Origin: an uncultured Pelagibacteraceae bacterium
GTDB lineage: Bacteria > Pseudomonadota > Alphaproteobacteria > Pelagibacterales > Pelagibacteraceae
Length of the DNA: 50,372 nt
Direction of reading: 5' to 3'
NCBI GenBank assembly: GCA_902549785.1
Contig: CACCWT010000004.1
Span: 1 to 50,372, forward strand
The translations under genes and the position numbers were made by a program. Every line of letters begins with the position of its first letter. Position 1 is the first letter of the stretch. The notes beneath the pieces were generated by a model. The model did no database searches and was not told where the DNA came from. It worked only from the letters and a program-made list of their open reading frames with translations. Shown here one piece after another: positions 1 to 9,460 of this stretch.

Positions 1-1038
1 CATATAGATAGAAAAACAATTAGATTTATGGGTTCGGGATCTGCTTACAACTATATTGCAATGAAAGAGGCGATTGAAGACTCTGGATTGGAAGAAAGTG
101 AAGTAAGCAATTTCAAAACAGGAATTGTTATGGGTTCAGGTGGACCTTCAATTGAAAATGTTATTTTAGCAGCAGATAAAACTAGAGCTAAGACTCCAAA
201 ATTAATGGGACCATTTATAGTTCCAAGAACAATGGCGAGTACCGCCTCAGCAACACTTGCTGTTCCTTTCAAAATTAAAGGCACAAACTATACAATGAGT
301 TCAGCCTGTGCAACTAGCGGACACTGTATTGGAAACTCTATGGAACTTATCCAAATGGGTAAACAAGATGTTGTTTTTGCAGGCGGTAGTGAAGAGATAC
401 ACTGGGCAATGACAGCCATGTTTGATGCTATGACGGCATTATCTTCAAAATATAATGATACACCTGAGAAAGCATCAAGAGCTTACGACAAAACTAGAGA
501 TGGCTTTGTAATTGCTGGAGGTGCAGGGGTTTTAGTTCTTGAGGAATATGAACACGCTAAAGCTAGAGGAGCTAAAATATACGCAGAATTAACAGGTTAT
601 GGAGCAACTTCAGATGGATATGATATGGTAGCGCCTTCTGGTGAAGGTGCAGTGAGATGTATGCAAATGGCAATGGCAACTTCAAAAAATAAAGTAGATT
701 ATATAAATACTCATGGAACTTCTACTCCAGTTGGTGATATTACTGAATTGAATGCTGTTAAAGAAGCTTTTGGAAATGAAATTCCAAAGATTAGCTCAAC
801 TAAATCTTTATCAGGTCATCCGCTAGGAGCTGCATCAGTACATGAAGCAATATATTGTTTAATTATGATGAAAAATAATTTTATAACTGGGTCAGCTAAC
901 ATAAGTGAAATGGATGAAGAGGCTAAAAGATTTCCAATAGTTGCTAAAACAGAAACAGAGGTAACATTAAATACTGTCATGTCTAATAGTTTTGGTTTTG
1001 GTGGAACAAATGCAACTCTAGTATTTGAGAAAGTTTAA
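1..1038 (+). CDS. fabB: 3-oxoacyl-ACP synthase I, 5' end cut by window
   Basis: Beta-ketoacyl-ACP synthase (KAS I type), which condenses malonyl-ACP with acyl-ACP in cytoplasmic fatty acid elongation. The reading frame is open from base 1, so roughly the first 60 residues lie outside the window. The catalytic triad is visible: Cys in SACATS (codon 307-309), His in THGTST (712-714) and His in GHPLGA (817-819). The C-terminal [14 protein letters not shown] motif is intact. It closely resembles E. coli FabB by eye and ends one base before the fabI start. In many alphaproteobacteria the order is irr-fabA-fabB-fabI, so fabA is expected just upstream (inference). Confidence 0.95.
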   Translation, partial: HIDRKTIRFMGSGSAYNYIAMKEAIEDSGLEESEVSNFKTGIVMGSGGPSIENVILAADKTRAKTPKLMGPFIVPRTMASTASATLAVPFKIKGTNYTMSSACATSGHCIGNSMELIQMGKQDVVFAGGSEEIHWAMTAMFDAMTALSSKYNDTPEKASRAYDKTRDGFVIAGGAGVLVLEEYEHAKARGAKIYAELTGYGATSDGYDMVAPSGEGAVRCMQMAMATSKNKVDYINTHGTSTPVGDITELNAVKEAFGNEIPKISSTKSLSGHPLGAASVHEAIYCLIMMKNNFITGSANISEMDEEAKRFPIVAKTETEVTLNTVMSNSFGFGGTNATLVFEKV

Positions 1039-1039
1039 T

Positions 1040-1825
1040 ATGTCATTAATGAAGGGTAAAAAAGGACTGATAATGGGTGTTGCTAATGAAAGATCTATTG
1101 CTTGGGGTATTTCTCAAAAACTTTCAGAAGCAGGTGCTGAATTAGCTTTTACGTATTTAGGTGATGCTCTTAAAAAAAGAGTAGTTCCTCTTGCAGAAAA
1201 ACTGAATTCTAATGTTACTTTTAGCTGTGATGTTGAAAAAAAAGAAGATGTAATAAAATTATTTGAAGATGTTAAATCTCAATGGGGCGAGATAGACTTT
1301 GTGGTTCATGCAATTGCTTTTTCAGATAAATCTGAACTTTCAGGAGAATATCTGAATACAACAAGAGAAAATTTTTTAAGAAGTATGCTGATTTCATGTT
1401 TTTCATTTACTGAAGTAGCAAAAGAAGCTTCAAAAGTGATGAAAGAGGGTGGTAGTATGATTACACTTAGCTATGAGGCGAATAAAGCTATTCCAAATTA
1501 TAATGTAATGGGAGTTTGTAAGGCAGCCTTAGAGTCTAGTGTTAAATACTTAGCTAGAGATTTAGGGGCTAAAGGAATAAGAGTCAATGCAATAAGTGCA
1601 GGTCCAATAAAAACATTGGCTGCATCAGCTATTGGGGATGCTAAATTCTTGTATAAATGGAATGCAGATCATTCTTTTTTAAAGAGAAATGTAGATAATA
1701 TTGATGTTGGAAACTCAGCATTATATCTCCTAAGTGATATGGCAGGCGGAGTTACAGGTGAAATTCACTATGTTGATGCTGGTTACAATAAAGTAGGAAT
1801 GCCGGATCCAAAAAATATATCTTAA
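1040..1825 (+). CDS. fabI: enoyl-ACP reductase (NADH)
   Basis: FabI catalyses the last reduction of each fatty acid elongation cycle. The 261-residue protein is a classical short-chain dehydrogenase fold, close to the 262 residues of E. coli FabI. The N-terminal nucleotide-binding segment GVANERSIAWGI, the active-site segment PNYNVMGVCKAAL with the Tyr-x6-Lys pair, and the ISAGPIKTLAAS loop are all present. I chose the ATG at 1040 because it lies one base after the fabB stop and gives an N-terminus matching the family. An in-frame ATG at 1025 would overlap fabB. The two genes are evidently one operon and probably translationally coupled. Confidence 0.95.
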   Translation: MSLMKGKKGLIMGVANERSIAWGISQKLSEAGAELAFTYLGDALKKRVVPLAEKLNSNVTFSCDVEKKEDVIKLFEDVKSQWGEIDFVVHAIAFSDKSELSGEYLNTTRENFLRSMLISCFSFTEVAKEASKVMKEGGSMITLSYEANKAIPNYNVMGVCKAALESSVKYLARDLGAKGIRVNAISAGPIKTLAASAIGDAKFLYKWNADHSFLKRNVDNIDVGNSALYLLSDMAGGVTGEIHYVDAGYNKVGMPDPKNIS

Positions 1826-1837
1826 AATTTTATCATT

Positions 1838-1987
1838 ATGTTAATTTTAGTTTGGTTTGTAGTTTGTATAATATTTATTTTTGTTCAATTAATTCTTGAA
1901 GGTTCAGGTCATGCACTAGAAGTTTTTGCCCTATTGACTGCAATAGCTTTATTTTTAATAAATAAGCTTGGGAAAAAAAATAAATAA
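1838..1987 (+). CDS. small two-helix membrane protein, unknown
   Basis: A 49-residue reading frame in the gap between fabI and msrB. It encodes two hydrophobic segments (about residues 2-20 and 28-42) joined by a short EGSGHALE loop, with a basic tail KLGKKNK, consistent with a small integral membrane protein with its lysine-rich tail in the cytoplasm. It starts at ATG 1838, 12 bp after fabI, and ends 16 bp before msrB, so it fills the gap exactly as a compact genome would. I do not recognise a family. The case rests on composition, spacing and the absence of other content here. Confidence 0.55.
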   Translation: MLILVWFVVCIIFIFVQLILEGSGHALEVFALLTAIALFLINKLGKKNK

Positions 1988-2003
1988 CAAATAAATAATT
2001 ATT

Positions 2004-2495
2004 GTGAGAAGAAAGTTTTTGAAAATTGCTGGGGCTTCTATATTAAGTTTTATATTTTATCCGTTAACATCTTTAGCAAATAACATTGTTGGTTTCAAAA
2101 AAAAATTAAAGAAAGATGAAAGTGAATACAATATAATTAATCCTGATCTTACAAATGAGCAAAAAATAATAATGTTTGAAGAGGGTACTGAGCGTGCAGG
2201 TACTAGTGAATTAAATTATGAAAAAAGAAAAGGATCTTATCATTGTGCTAATTGTGGTGTGAAACTATTTGAGTCCACTGCAAAATTTGATAGTGGAACT
2301 GGGTGGCCATCATTCACTGAGGCAATACCAGGTGCGTTTGTAACAAAAACTGATTATTCTTTTGGCATGAAGAGGACTGAATATAGCTGTGCAAATTGTG
2401 GCGCTCACCACGGCCATGTATTCAATGATGGTCCAGATGGTGGAAAAAGATATTGTAGCAATGGTCTTTGCTTGCTTTTTATCCCAGAAAGTTAG
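2004..2495 (+). CDS. msrB: exported peptide methionine-R-sulfoxide reductase
   Basis: MsrB reduces the R epimer of methionine sulfoxide in proteins. The 163-residue product begins with a GTG codon and MRRKFLKIAGAS, a twin-arginine signal followed by a hydrophobic stretch ending near LTSLA, so Tat export to the periplasm is likely. The two zinc-binding CANC motifs are at residues 81-84 and 129-132, and the catalytic Cys151 lies in RYCSNG. Unusually, the common resolving cysteine position in SGCGWPSF is Thr99, while an extra Cys156 sits five residues after the catalytic one. Its 3' end converges on the ABM-domain gene with a 3 bp gap. Confidence 0.9.
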   Translation: MRRKFLKIAGASILSFIFYPLTSLANNIVGFKKKLKKDESEYNIINPDLTNEQKIIMFEEGTERAGTSELNYEKRKGSYHCANCGVKLFESTAKFDSGTGWPSFTEAIPGAFVTKTDYSFGMKRTEYSCANCGAHHGHVFNDGPDGGKRYCSNGLCLLFIPES

Positions 2496-2498
2496 TAA

Positions 2499-2879
2499 TT
2501 ATATTTTTCTAATATAACCAACATTAGTAGTTTTAAAATGCTTGAAAGGGATATTTGTATCTTTTATTGCATTGATAGTCTCTTCGGTAATATTTCCATA
2601 GACCTCTATTTCGAATCTATCCGCAATTTTGTTGTGCTTTTCAACATAAGCTTGGACTGGGGGATTATTTAGATGATGCAGCATAGCTTCACTATTTCGG
2701 TAAACTTCGCTCCAAGTAAATTCTAAAGGATCAGTTGGATCTTGGTCAAAAGTATGAATAAGCATATCTGGCTCTGATGCGTTAACAGCATCATCAGCCT
2801 CTTTTGCTATCTTTAGATACTCCTCAACCTTGCCCTCTTTAACACGTATTCTAGCAATTAAAATAAATGGTTTGGTCAT
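2499..2879 (-). CDS. ABM-domain (antibiotic biosynthesis monooxygenase-like) protein
   Basis: A 126-residue protein of the dimeric ABM/quinol monooxygenase-like ferredoxin fold. The pattern FILIARIRVKEGKVEEYLK at the start, then a TFDQDP and FTWSEVYRNSEAMLHH region with the H-x-N spacing, is typical. These small proteins act on quinones or serve as enzyme partners, but the family is functionally diverse and no substrate can be assigned. It follows pnp by 4 bp on the same strand and so is probably the last gene of the nusA-pnp transcript. Confidence 0.75.
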   Translation of the reverse strand: MTKPFILIARIRVKEGKVEEYLKIAKEADDAVNASEPDMLIHTFDQDPTDPLEFTWSEVYRNSEAMLHHLNNPPVQAYVEKHNKIADRFEIEVYGNITEETINAIKDTNIPFKHFKTTNVGYIRKI

Positions 2880-2883
2880 TTAT

Positions 2884-4956
2884 CTATATAGCGGCCTGCT
2901 TTATAGATAATTTAACTTTTCCTCTATCAAATCCAATAACTTTTACCTTTACTTCGTCACCTTCTTTGACTACATCCGTTACTTTGGCAACTCTTTTATC
3001 TGCAAGCTCAGAAATATGTACAAGTCCATCTTGCTTTCCAAGGAAATTAACAAACGCACCAAATTCCATAATTTTCATAACTTTTCCGTTATAAATTTTA
3101 TTTAATTCAGCTTTAGCTGTTATATCTTTGATCATTTGCATAGCAATGTTTCTCGACTCTTCATCTGGAGCAGCAACTGTAACTACACCTTCATCATTTA
3201 CATCAACTTTAGCACCAGATTTTTCAACAATCTCTCTAATTGTTGCTCCACCTTTTCCAATGACTGCCGCAATATCTTTTTTATCAACAGTAATCTTTTC
3301 CATTTTTGGAGTATGTTTTCCAACATTGTCTCTAGATTTGTCTAAAGCTTTATTCATTTCACCCAAAATATGAATTCTTCCATCTTTTGCCTGATTTAAA
3401 GCTTGCTCCATTATTTCAAATGTAATTCCTGTAATTTTAATATCCATTTGTAAAGATGTGATCCCGTCTTTTGTACCTGCAACTTTAAAATCCATATCTC
3501 CGAGGTGGTCTTCATCACCAAGAATATCTGATAAAACAGAGAAATCATCACCCTCTTTAATTAAACCCATTGCAATTCCAGCAACTGGCTCTTTAAGAGG
3601 AACACCTGCATCCATAAGAGCAAGTGAAGTCCCACAAACAGTTGCCATCGAAGATGAACCATTTGACTCAGTGATTTCAGACACAATTCTAAATGTATAA
3701 GGAAAACTTTCTTTTGACGGAAGTGATGAGTTAATTGCTCTCCATGCTAATTTACCATGTCCAATTTCCCTTCTACCAGTTCCAATTCTACCAGTTTCAC
3801 CAACTGAAAAAGGAGGAAAGTTATAATGCAGCATAAATCTTTCTTTTTGAAGACCATCTAAACTTTCAATTCTCTGTTCATCATCTGAGGTGCCTAAAGT
3901 TGTTGTTACAATGGCTTGTGTTTCACCTCTAGTAAATAATGCCGATCCATGTACCCTAGGTAAAATACCTACTTCACACATTATTGGTCTTACATCTGCA
4001 AGACCTCTTCCATCAATACGATTTTTATTTTTAAGAATATCAGTTCTTACAATCGATTTTTCTAAATTTTTAAGTTGGGAATTTACATCTAAATCTGTGT
4101 AATCCTCGTTCTCCTCATAAAGTTTTTTTGCTTTATCAGTAATTTCAGAAATTTGGTTTGATCTGTCTTGTTTATCTGTTGTAGAGAATGCTTTTTTTAA
4201 ATCTCCAGTAAATTCCTCTTCTAATTTCTTTTTTATCTCAGAAAGATCTTTTTTCTCAACTGTCCATTCTGGTTTTCTACATTCTTTTGCAAGATCCTCG
4301 ATCATTTCTATAACTGGTACGAAACCCTCATGGCCAAATTTTACAGCATTCAACATCTCTTCCTCGGTTAACCCATTTGCTTCTGATTCTACCATTAAAA
4401 CTGCATCTTTAGTTCCTGCTACTACCAAATCTAGTTTGGACTTCTCTAATTCAGTCTTAGATGGATTAAGGACATATTTTCCTTCAATATAGCCAACTCT
4501 AGAAGCACCCACAGGACCCATAAAGGGCATTCCTGAGATTGCTAAAGCCGCTGAAGATGCAATGATAGATAAAATGTCTGCTTCATTCTCTTTATCGTAA
4601 GATATTACTGTTGGTAATAATTGTACTTCGTTTTTAAATTCATCTGGAAACAATGGTCTTATAGGTCTATCAATTAATCTTGAAATTAATGTTTCGCTTT
4701 CAGTAGGTCTTGCCTCTCTTTTAAAATAACCACCTGGTATCTTTCCTGCTGCATAATATTTTTCTTGGTAATTGACTGACAATGGAAAATAATCCGTATC
4801 TGGATTTACTTTTTTTGCTCCAACTACTGTTGCTAACACTACTGTCTCACCACACTGAGCTATGATTGCTCCATCGGCTTGTCTTGCTATTTTTCCTGTT
4901 TCTAAACTTATTTTTTTTCCAGCTACTTCTATTTCTTTTTTTATTACTTTAAACAT
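2884..4956 (-). CDS. pnp: polynucleotide phosphorylase
   Basis: PNPase is a trimeric 3'-5' exoribonuclease of the RNA degradosome that uses phosphate to release nucleoside diphosphates. The 690-residue protein shows two RNase PH domains (second one around [22 protein letters not shown]), then a KH domain from about residue 554 with the GKGG loop, and an S1 domain from about 620 to the end. Its ATG follows the rpsO TAA with no intervening base, so the two are translationally coupled. The rpsO-pnp pairing is widely conserved in bacteria. Confidence 0.97.
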   Translation of the reverse strand: MFKVIKKEIEVAGKKISLETGKIARQADGAIIAQCGETVVLATVVGAKKVNPDTDYFPLSVNYQEKYYAAGKIPGGYFKREARPTESETLISRLIDRPIRPLFPDEFKNEVQLLPTVISYDKENEADILSIIASSAALAISGMPFMGPVGASRVGYIEGKYVLNPSKTELEKSKLDLVVAGTKDAVLMVESEANGLTEEEMLNAVKFGHEGFVPVIEMIEDLAKECRKPEWTVEKKDLSEIKKKLEEEFTGDLKKAFSTTDKQDRSNQISEITDKAKKLYEENEDYTDLDVNSQLKNLEKSIVRTDILKNKNRIDGRGLADVRPIMCEVGILPRVHGSALFTRGETQAIVTTTLGTSDDEQRIESLDGLQKERFMLHYNFPPFSVGETGRIGTGRREIGHGKLAWRAINSSLPSKESFPYTFRIVSEITESNGSSSMATVCGTSLALMDAGVPLKEPVAGIAMGLIKEGDDFSVLSDILGDEDHLGDMDFKVAGTKDGITSLQMDIKITGITFEIMEQALNQAKDGRIHILGEMNKALDKSRDNVGKHTPKMEKITVDKKDIAAVIGKGGATIREIVEKSGAKVDVNDEGVVTVAAPDEESRNIAMQMIKDITAKAELNKIYNGKVMKIMEFGAFVNFLGKQDGLVHISELADKRVAKVTDVVKEGDEVKVKVIGFDRGKVKLSIKQAAI

Positions 4957-5205
4957 TTATTTCCTTAAATTAAGTTTTGTTAATACTGCCTTATAAGACT
5001 CCATATTATTTTTCTTTAAATAGTCTAATAATTTTTTTCTTCTATTTACTGCTCTCAAAAGACCAACAGATGAATGTTTGTCTTTTTTGAATTGTTTTAC
5101 GTGTTTCGATAAACTCTCAATTTTACCAGTTAACTGAGCAATCTGAACTTCAGAAGATCCCGTATCTTTATCATGAGTTTTAAGTTCTTTTATTTTTTCT
5201 TTCAT
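4957..5205 (-). CDS. rpsO: 30S ribosomal protein S15
   Basis: S15 binds the central domain of 16S rRNA early in 30S assembly. The core DTGSSEVQIAQLTGKI, HSSVGLL and RRKKLLDYLKK is unmistakable. At 82 residues it is slightly shorter than the 89 residues of E. coli S15, the difference being at the N-terminal helix. It starts 8 bp after rbfA. The truB gene that commonly sits between rbfA and rpsO is absent. Confidence 0.97.
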   Translation of the reverse strand: MKEKIKELKTHDKDTGSSEVQIAQLTGKIESLSKHVKQFKKDKHSSVGLLRAVNRRKKLLDYLKKNNMESYKAVLTKLNLRK

Positions 5206-5213
5206 TTTTATCC

Positions 5214-5579
5214 TTATTTATTTGTTTGTTTGATTAAATTTTCAATTTTTTCAGCATAATCAAAAGAATTATCTTTTACGAAGAAAAGTTTAGGTAAATA
5301 CTTCATAATTATTTTCTTAGATAATACTTTTCGGATCATGAACGATGCTATTTTTAATTTTTCTACAGTTTCATCTGAGTTTTTTCCTCCTAAAGGCATC
5401 ACAAATATTTTTGCTGTTTTTAAATCTGAGGACATTCTAACCTCAGTGACTGTAATTTCTTTTGTTGAAAAATTGCCTATTTTGGCCTCATCTCTTATAA
5501 AGAGAGTTCCTAAAGCTTGCTTGATCATCTCTCCAACTCTTAATTGACGTTGTGTAATTGGTCTTCCTAAATGTTTCAT
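5214..5579 (-). CDS. rbfA: ribosome-binding factor A
   Basis: RbfA is a small KH-fold factor needed for maturation of the 5' end of 16S rRNA and 30S subunits. The 121-residue product has the expected opening RQLRVGEMIKQAL, the strand TVTEVRMSSDLKTAKIFV and the C-terminal MKYLPKLFFVKDNSFDYA. Its ATG directly follows the infB stop codon, so it is part of the nusA-infB-rbfA-rpsO-pnp transcript. Confidence 0.95.
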   Translation of the reverse strand: MKHLGRPITQRQLRVGEMIKQALGTLFIRDEAKIGNFSTKEITVTEVRMSSDLKTAKIFVMPLGGKNSDETVEKLKIASFMIRKVLSKKIIMKYLPKLFFVKDNSFDYAEKIENLIKQTNK

Positions 5580-7796
5580 TTAAATTGTTCTCTCAGTAAT
5601 TGTAGAATTATAAACTTCTATAATATCTTTTTTTTGATAGTCGGCGAAATCTTTCAGAGTGATCCCGCATTCTAAACCTGCTGAAACTTGTTTTGTTTGA
5701 TCTTTTTCTCTAAATATAGAACCTATTTTACCATTAAATATTATAGTTCCATCCCTTATTACCCTTGCACTTGAATTTTGAGTTATTTCTCCCTCAACAA
5801 CTTTTGAACCAGCTACTTTCCCAACTTTTGAAACCTTGAATATTTCTAAAATTTCAGCACTTCCAATAATTTTCTCTTCAACATCTGGGGTCAATAACCC
5901 TGCCATCTTATTCTTAATGAAATCTAAAACTTCATAAATTATATTAAATGATGATATCGAAATTTTTTCATTCTCAGCCCTTTTTTTTGCCTCTTTACTA
6001 GGTTTTACATTGAATGCAATTATTACTGCTCGTGATGCTTTTGCTAAAGTTACATCTGTTTCTGTTACCATCCCTATATCTGAAAGAAGTATTTTTGGTT
6101 TTACCTCGTCATGTTTAATTTTATCAATAGCATTTTTAATTGCCTCTGACGAACCATGTACATCAGATTTAATAATTATATTTAGCTCTTCTGAAATTGA
6201 ATTTTGAAATGCTGAGTCTTGTGTAACAAAATTTAGCGGTATTTTTTCATCTTTTGACTCTTGAACCCTAGCTTCACAAAGTGATTTGGCCTCTTTTTCA
6301 GTTGGCAAAACTATAAAATCATCTCCAGATTTTGCTGCACCATTAATACCAATTATCTCTATTGGAGTAGCAGGCTCTGCAATTTCAATGTTTTTTCCAT
6401 GATCATTTATAATTGCTCTTATTTTTCCCCATTTCAATCCACTAACAAAGTAATCTCCTTTTTTTAGAGTTCCAGCAGTAACAATTATATTTGCAACTGG
6501 TCCCCTTCCGATGTCAATCTTTGATTCTAAAACTATACCTTTTGCATTTGTTTCATAATCAGTTTTCAAGTCTAATAGCTCAGCCTGTAACAAAATAGAC
6601 TCAACTAACTTCTCTAAATTATTTTTAGTCTTAGTAGATATTTCTACCATCAAAGTATCTCCAGATAATTCTTCGGCTATTAATTCATATTCTAGCAATT
6701 GATTTTTTATTTTTTTTGGATCTGCCTCTGGTAGATCACACTTATTTATAGCTACAACTATTGGTACTTTTGCAGCCTTTGCATGTTTAATTGATTCAAC
6801 AGTCTGTGGTTTAACACCATCATCTGCTGCTACAACCAATACAACTATATCTGTAAGCTTAGAACCTCTTGCTCTCATCTCAGTAAAAGCAGCATGCCCT
6901 GGAGTATCAATGAATGTAATTTTATTATTTTGGTGATTAATTTGATAAGCTCCTATATGTTGAGTAATACCACCGAATTCACCTGAAACTACATTTGCCT
7001 CTCTTAGAACATCAAGCACTGAAGTTTTTCCATGATCAACATGACCCATAACAGTTACAATTGGAGGTCTATTTTTTAAATTTTCTGATTTTACTTCTTT
7101 TATTTTTTCTATTATTTCCTCGGCTTTTTTCTCACGAATTGGATTATGGCCAAATTCTTTAACTAAATATTCAGCCGTATCTGCATCTATTGTATGATTA
7201 ATTGTTACTGTTACACCCATTCCGAGTAAGTGCTTAATAATGCTACTTGATTGCTCAGCCATTCTATTTGCGAGCTCTCTTATCGTTATTACCTCAGGAA
7301 GGTTAACTTCTCTTTTTACTTGTTGAAAATTCTCTTTTCCATCTGTTTGATTTAAATTTCGGTTTTCTTTTTGCTTTGCTCTTTTTAAAGATGCCAAACT
7401 CCTTGACTTTGCTTCTACATGGTCCTCACTTAAGGCTCTAGAAATAGTTAATTTTAACTCTCTCCTTTTACCAGTAATTCGATTAGATTTATTGTCTTTT
7501 TGTGAAACTTCTCCCTTCAGTCTTCTTGTGGCTCTTTGCTCCGCTAATTTCCTTTTCTCAAAATCTGAGGAAATTTGAGTTGATGGTCGTGAGAAATTGT
7601 TTGGTTTAGAAGAAATATTATTATTTGATCTAAAATTATTATTACTTTGTCTTGAAAATTGAGATTTTCCCGCAAACTTTGAGTTTTTTTTCTCAATAAC
7701 AACAGTATTTTTAGACTTTGATTTGGCTTCTTCTATACTACTAAAAGTTTTTTTCGAACTTCCCGATATTGACAATTTTAATTTTTTTTTTTCCAT
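5580..7796 (-). CDS. infB: translation initiation factor IF-2
   Basis: IF-2 is the GTPase that places initiator fMet-tRNA in the P site and promotes subunit joining. The 738-residue protein has a lysine- and serine-rich N-terminal extension (about 1-160), an IF2 N-domain around ITIRELANRMAEQ, the GTPase domain near residues 245-420 with GHVDHGKTS, DTPGHAAF and NKCD, then the C-domains. It is shorter than many IF-2 proteins because the N-terminal region is reduced. Only 10 bp separate it from nusA, leaving no room for ylxR, which sits here in many alphaproteobacteria. Confidence 0.97.
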   Translation of the reverse strand: MEKKKLKLSISGSSKKTFSSIEEAKSKSKNTVVIEKKNSKFAGKSQFSRQSNNNFRSNNNISSKPNNFSRPSTQISSDFEKRKLAEQRATRRLKGEVSQKDNKSNRITGKRRELKLTISRALSEDHVEAKSRSLASLKRAKQKENRNLNQTDGKENFQQVKREVNLPEVITIRELANRMAEQSSSIIKHLLGMGVTVTINHTIDADTAEYLVKEFGHNPIREKKAEEIIEKIKEVKSENLKNRPPIVTVMGHVDHGKTSVLDVLREANVVSGEFGGITQHIGAYQINHQNNKITFIDTPGHAAFTEMRARGSKLTDIVVLVVAADDGVKPQTVESIKHAKAAKVPIVVAINKCDLPEADPKKIKNQLLEYELIAEELSGDTLMVEISTKTKNNLEKLVESILLQAELLDLKTDYETNAKGIVLESKIDIGRGPVANIIVTAGTLKKGDYFVSGLKWGKIRAIINDHGKNIEIAEPATPIEIIGINGAAKSGDDFIVLPTEKEAKSLCEARVQESKDEKIPLNFVTQDSAFQNSISEELNIIIKSDVHGSSEAIKNAIDKIKHDEVKPKILLSDIGMVTETDVTLAKASRAVIIAFNVKPSKEAKKRAENEKISISSFNIIYEVLDFIKNKMAGLLTPDVEEKIIGSAEILEIFKVSKVGKVAGSKVVEGEITQNSSARVIRDGTIIFNGKIGSIFREKDQTKQVSAGLECGITLKDFADYQKKDIIEVYNSTITERTI

Positions 7797-7806
7797 TACC
7801 CATCTT

Positions 7807-9360
7807 TCAATCTTTATAAACTTTGTCTCTTGCTGACATTATTAAATTATCAGCCTCTTGTTTAGATAGCGCAAAGTCTTCCAGATATCCTTTAATTTTA
7901 ACTCTCTCTCCTTTAACAATATCAAAAGTTCCTGTTAGTTCATCAGATGCAAGATCTGCCAAATCTATTAAAGTCAAAACTTTTTGTTCTCCTAAAGTTA
8001 CAAGCATTCCTGGTGTTAGTCCTTCGTGGTTAATCAAATCATTCTCTAGTCCAAGATCTTTGATTCTTTTTGAAATTTCTTCTTGATCTTTTTCATGAAA
8101 TTCTTTTGCTCTTTCAACAAGTTCTTTAGCCGTATCTTCCTCAATACCCTCGATTTTCATTAGTGATTCTAGTGAGCTATCTTTGATTTCATCAATTGAG
8201 GAAAAACCTTCTGCAACTAAAAGTTGGCCTAAAGTTTCGTCAAGTTCAAGATTTTTTACTATAGAGTCAGTTTTTTCTTTAAATTCTAACTGTCTTCTTT
8301 CAGAGTCCTCTTGCTCTGTCATAATATTAATTTCATAGTTTAATAATTTTGTTGCTAATCTAACATTTTGCCCTCGTCTACCAATAGCTTTACTTAGATT
8401 CTCTTCAGTCAAAATAACATCTAGTTTTCTTGCTTCATTATCAACATTAACTCTTTGAACTTCTGCTGGTGATAATGCATTAGCTGCTACAACAGCTGGA
8501 TCCTCAGACCAATTAACTATATCTATTTTTTCACCTTGAAGCTCGTTTACTACAGCCTGAACTCTACTACCTCTCATACCTACACATGCTCCTACTGGAT
8601 CTAATGATGTATCAATAGCTTTTACACATATCTTTGCTCTACTACCTGGATCTCTTGATGATGATTTAATTTCAATTAATCCATCATAAATTTCTGGGAC
8701 TTCCTGTATAAAAAGTTTATCCATAAATTTCGGATGTGCTCTAGAAAGAAAGATTTGTTGACCTCTGGGTTCCCTTCTAACATCAAGACAATACGCTTTA
8801 ACCCTATCTCCAGCTTTAATATTTTCTCTTGGTATCATTTCGTTTTTTTGAATAATTGCCTCTGTTCTCCCTAAATCAACAATTACGTTTCCAAATTCAA
8901 GTCTTTTTACAATTCCACTTAAAATAGTATCTTTTTTATCAATAAAATCGTTGTATTGTCTTTCTCTTTCAGCTTCTCTTACATTAAAGCTTATTACTTG
9001 CTTTGCAGTTTGTGCTGCAATTCTTCCAAAATCAAAAGATGGCAGCGGCTGAAGAACCTCATCGCCGATTTTCTTATCTTTATTAACTTGATTTAACTTT
9101 ATTGCATCTTCTAAAGTGATTTCTAGGTTTGAATTTTCTGGTTTTTCAACTATCAATAATTTCCTAAATATGCCTATGTCCCCGTTATCTCTATCAATTT
9201 CTACCTTTATTTCATTATCTGATCCAAATTTCGACTTCGCAGCTTTAGCAATACCTGTTTCCATTGAACCTATGATAAGTTCTTTATCGATAGATTTTTC
9301 TAATGCTACAGCTTCTGCAATTCTCAATAATTCTAGTTTATCAGCTCTTCTATTCAACAT
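7807..9360 (-). CDS. nusA: transcription termination/antitermination factor NusA
   Basis: NusA binds RNA polymerase and nascent RNA, affecting pausing, intrinsic termination and antitermination. The 517-residue protein shows the N-terminal polymerase-binding domain, an S1 domain around residues 135-200, two KH domains (GACVGMRGSRVQAV and KAIGRRGQNVRLA), and C-terminal helix-hairpin-helix acidic repeats. The start ATG at 9360 lies only 15 nt after a hairpin with a T tract (9376-9402), preceded by a promoter-like sequence. The upstream rimP gene common in other bacteria is missing. Confidence 0.96.
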   Translation of the reverse strand: MLNRRADKLELLRIAEAVALEKSIDKELIIGSMETGIAKAAKSKFGSDNEIKVEIDRDNGDIGIFRKLLIVEKPENSNLEITLEDAIKLNQVNKDKKIGDEVLQPLPSFDFGRIAAQTAKQVISFNVREAERERQYNDFIDKKDTILSGIVKRLEFGNVIVDLGRTEAIIQKNEMIPRENIKAGDRVKAYCLDVRREPRGQQIFLSRAHPKFMDKLFIQEVPEIYDGLIEIKSSSRDPGSRAKICVKAIDTSLDPVGACVGMRGSRVQAVVNELQGEKIDIVNWSEDPAVVAANALSPAEVQRVNVDNEARKLDVILTEENLSKAIGRRGQNVRLATKLLNYEINIMTEQEDSERRQLEFKEKTDSIVKNLELDETLGQLLVAEGFSSIDEIKDSSLESLMKIEGIEEDTAKELVERAKEFHEKDQEEISKRIKDLGLENDLINHEGLTPGMLVTLGEQKVLTLIDLADLASDELTGTFDIVKGERVKIKGYLEDFALSKQEADNLIMSARDKVYKD

Positions 9361-9375
9361 ATTTTATCTTTAACC

Positions 9376-9402
9376 AAAAAAAAATGGGCCTTAGCCCATT
9401 TT
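9376..9402 (-). terminator. intrinsic terminator or attenuator before nusA
   Basis: On the minus strand a perfect 9 bp stem, AAAATGGGC and GCCCATTTT around a TAAG loop (9402-9381), runs into an uninterrupted T tract ending at 9376. This is a textbook intrinsic terminator. It lies between metK and nusA, but also downstream of a promoter-like sequence for nusA, so it may work as a leader attenuator as well as a metK terminator. Confidence 0.8.
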
Positions 9403-9424
9403 GAAATTTCAACAATGTTCTTGA

Positions 9425-9454
9425 AATATATAGTTATTTTTTGTTGGTTTTCAA
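9425..9454 (-). promoter_or_regulatory. candidate sigma-70 promoter for the nusA operon
   Basis: On the minus strand TTGAAA (9454-9449) is followed after 18 bases by TATATT (9430-9425); with TATATA as the -10 the spacer is 16. The predicted transcript would start near 9418, giving a leader of roughly 55-60 nt that contains the hairpin at 9402-9381. This is the only promoter-like element seen in the 100 bp metK-nusA gap. It is pattern-based only. Confidence 0.5.
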
Positions 9455-9460
9455 CAATAT

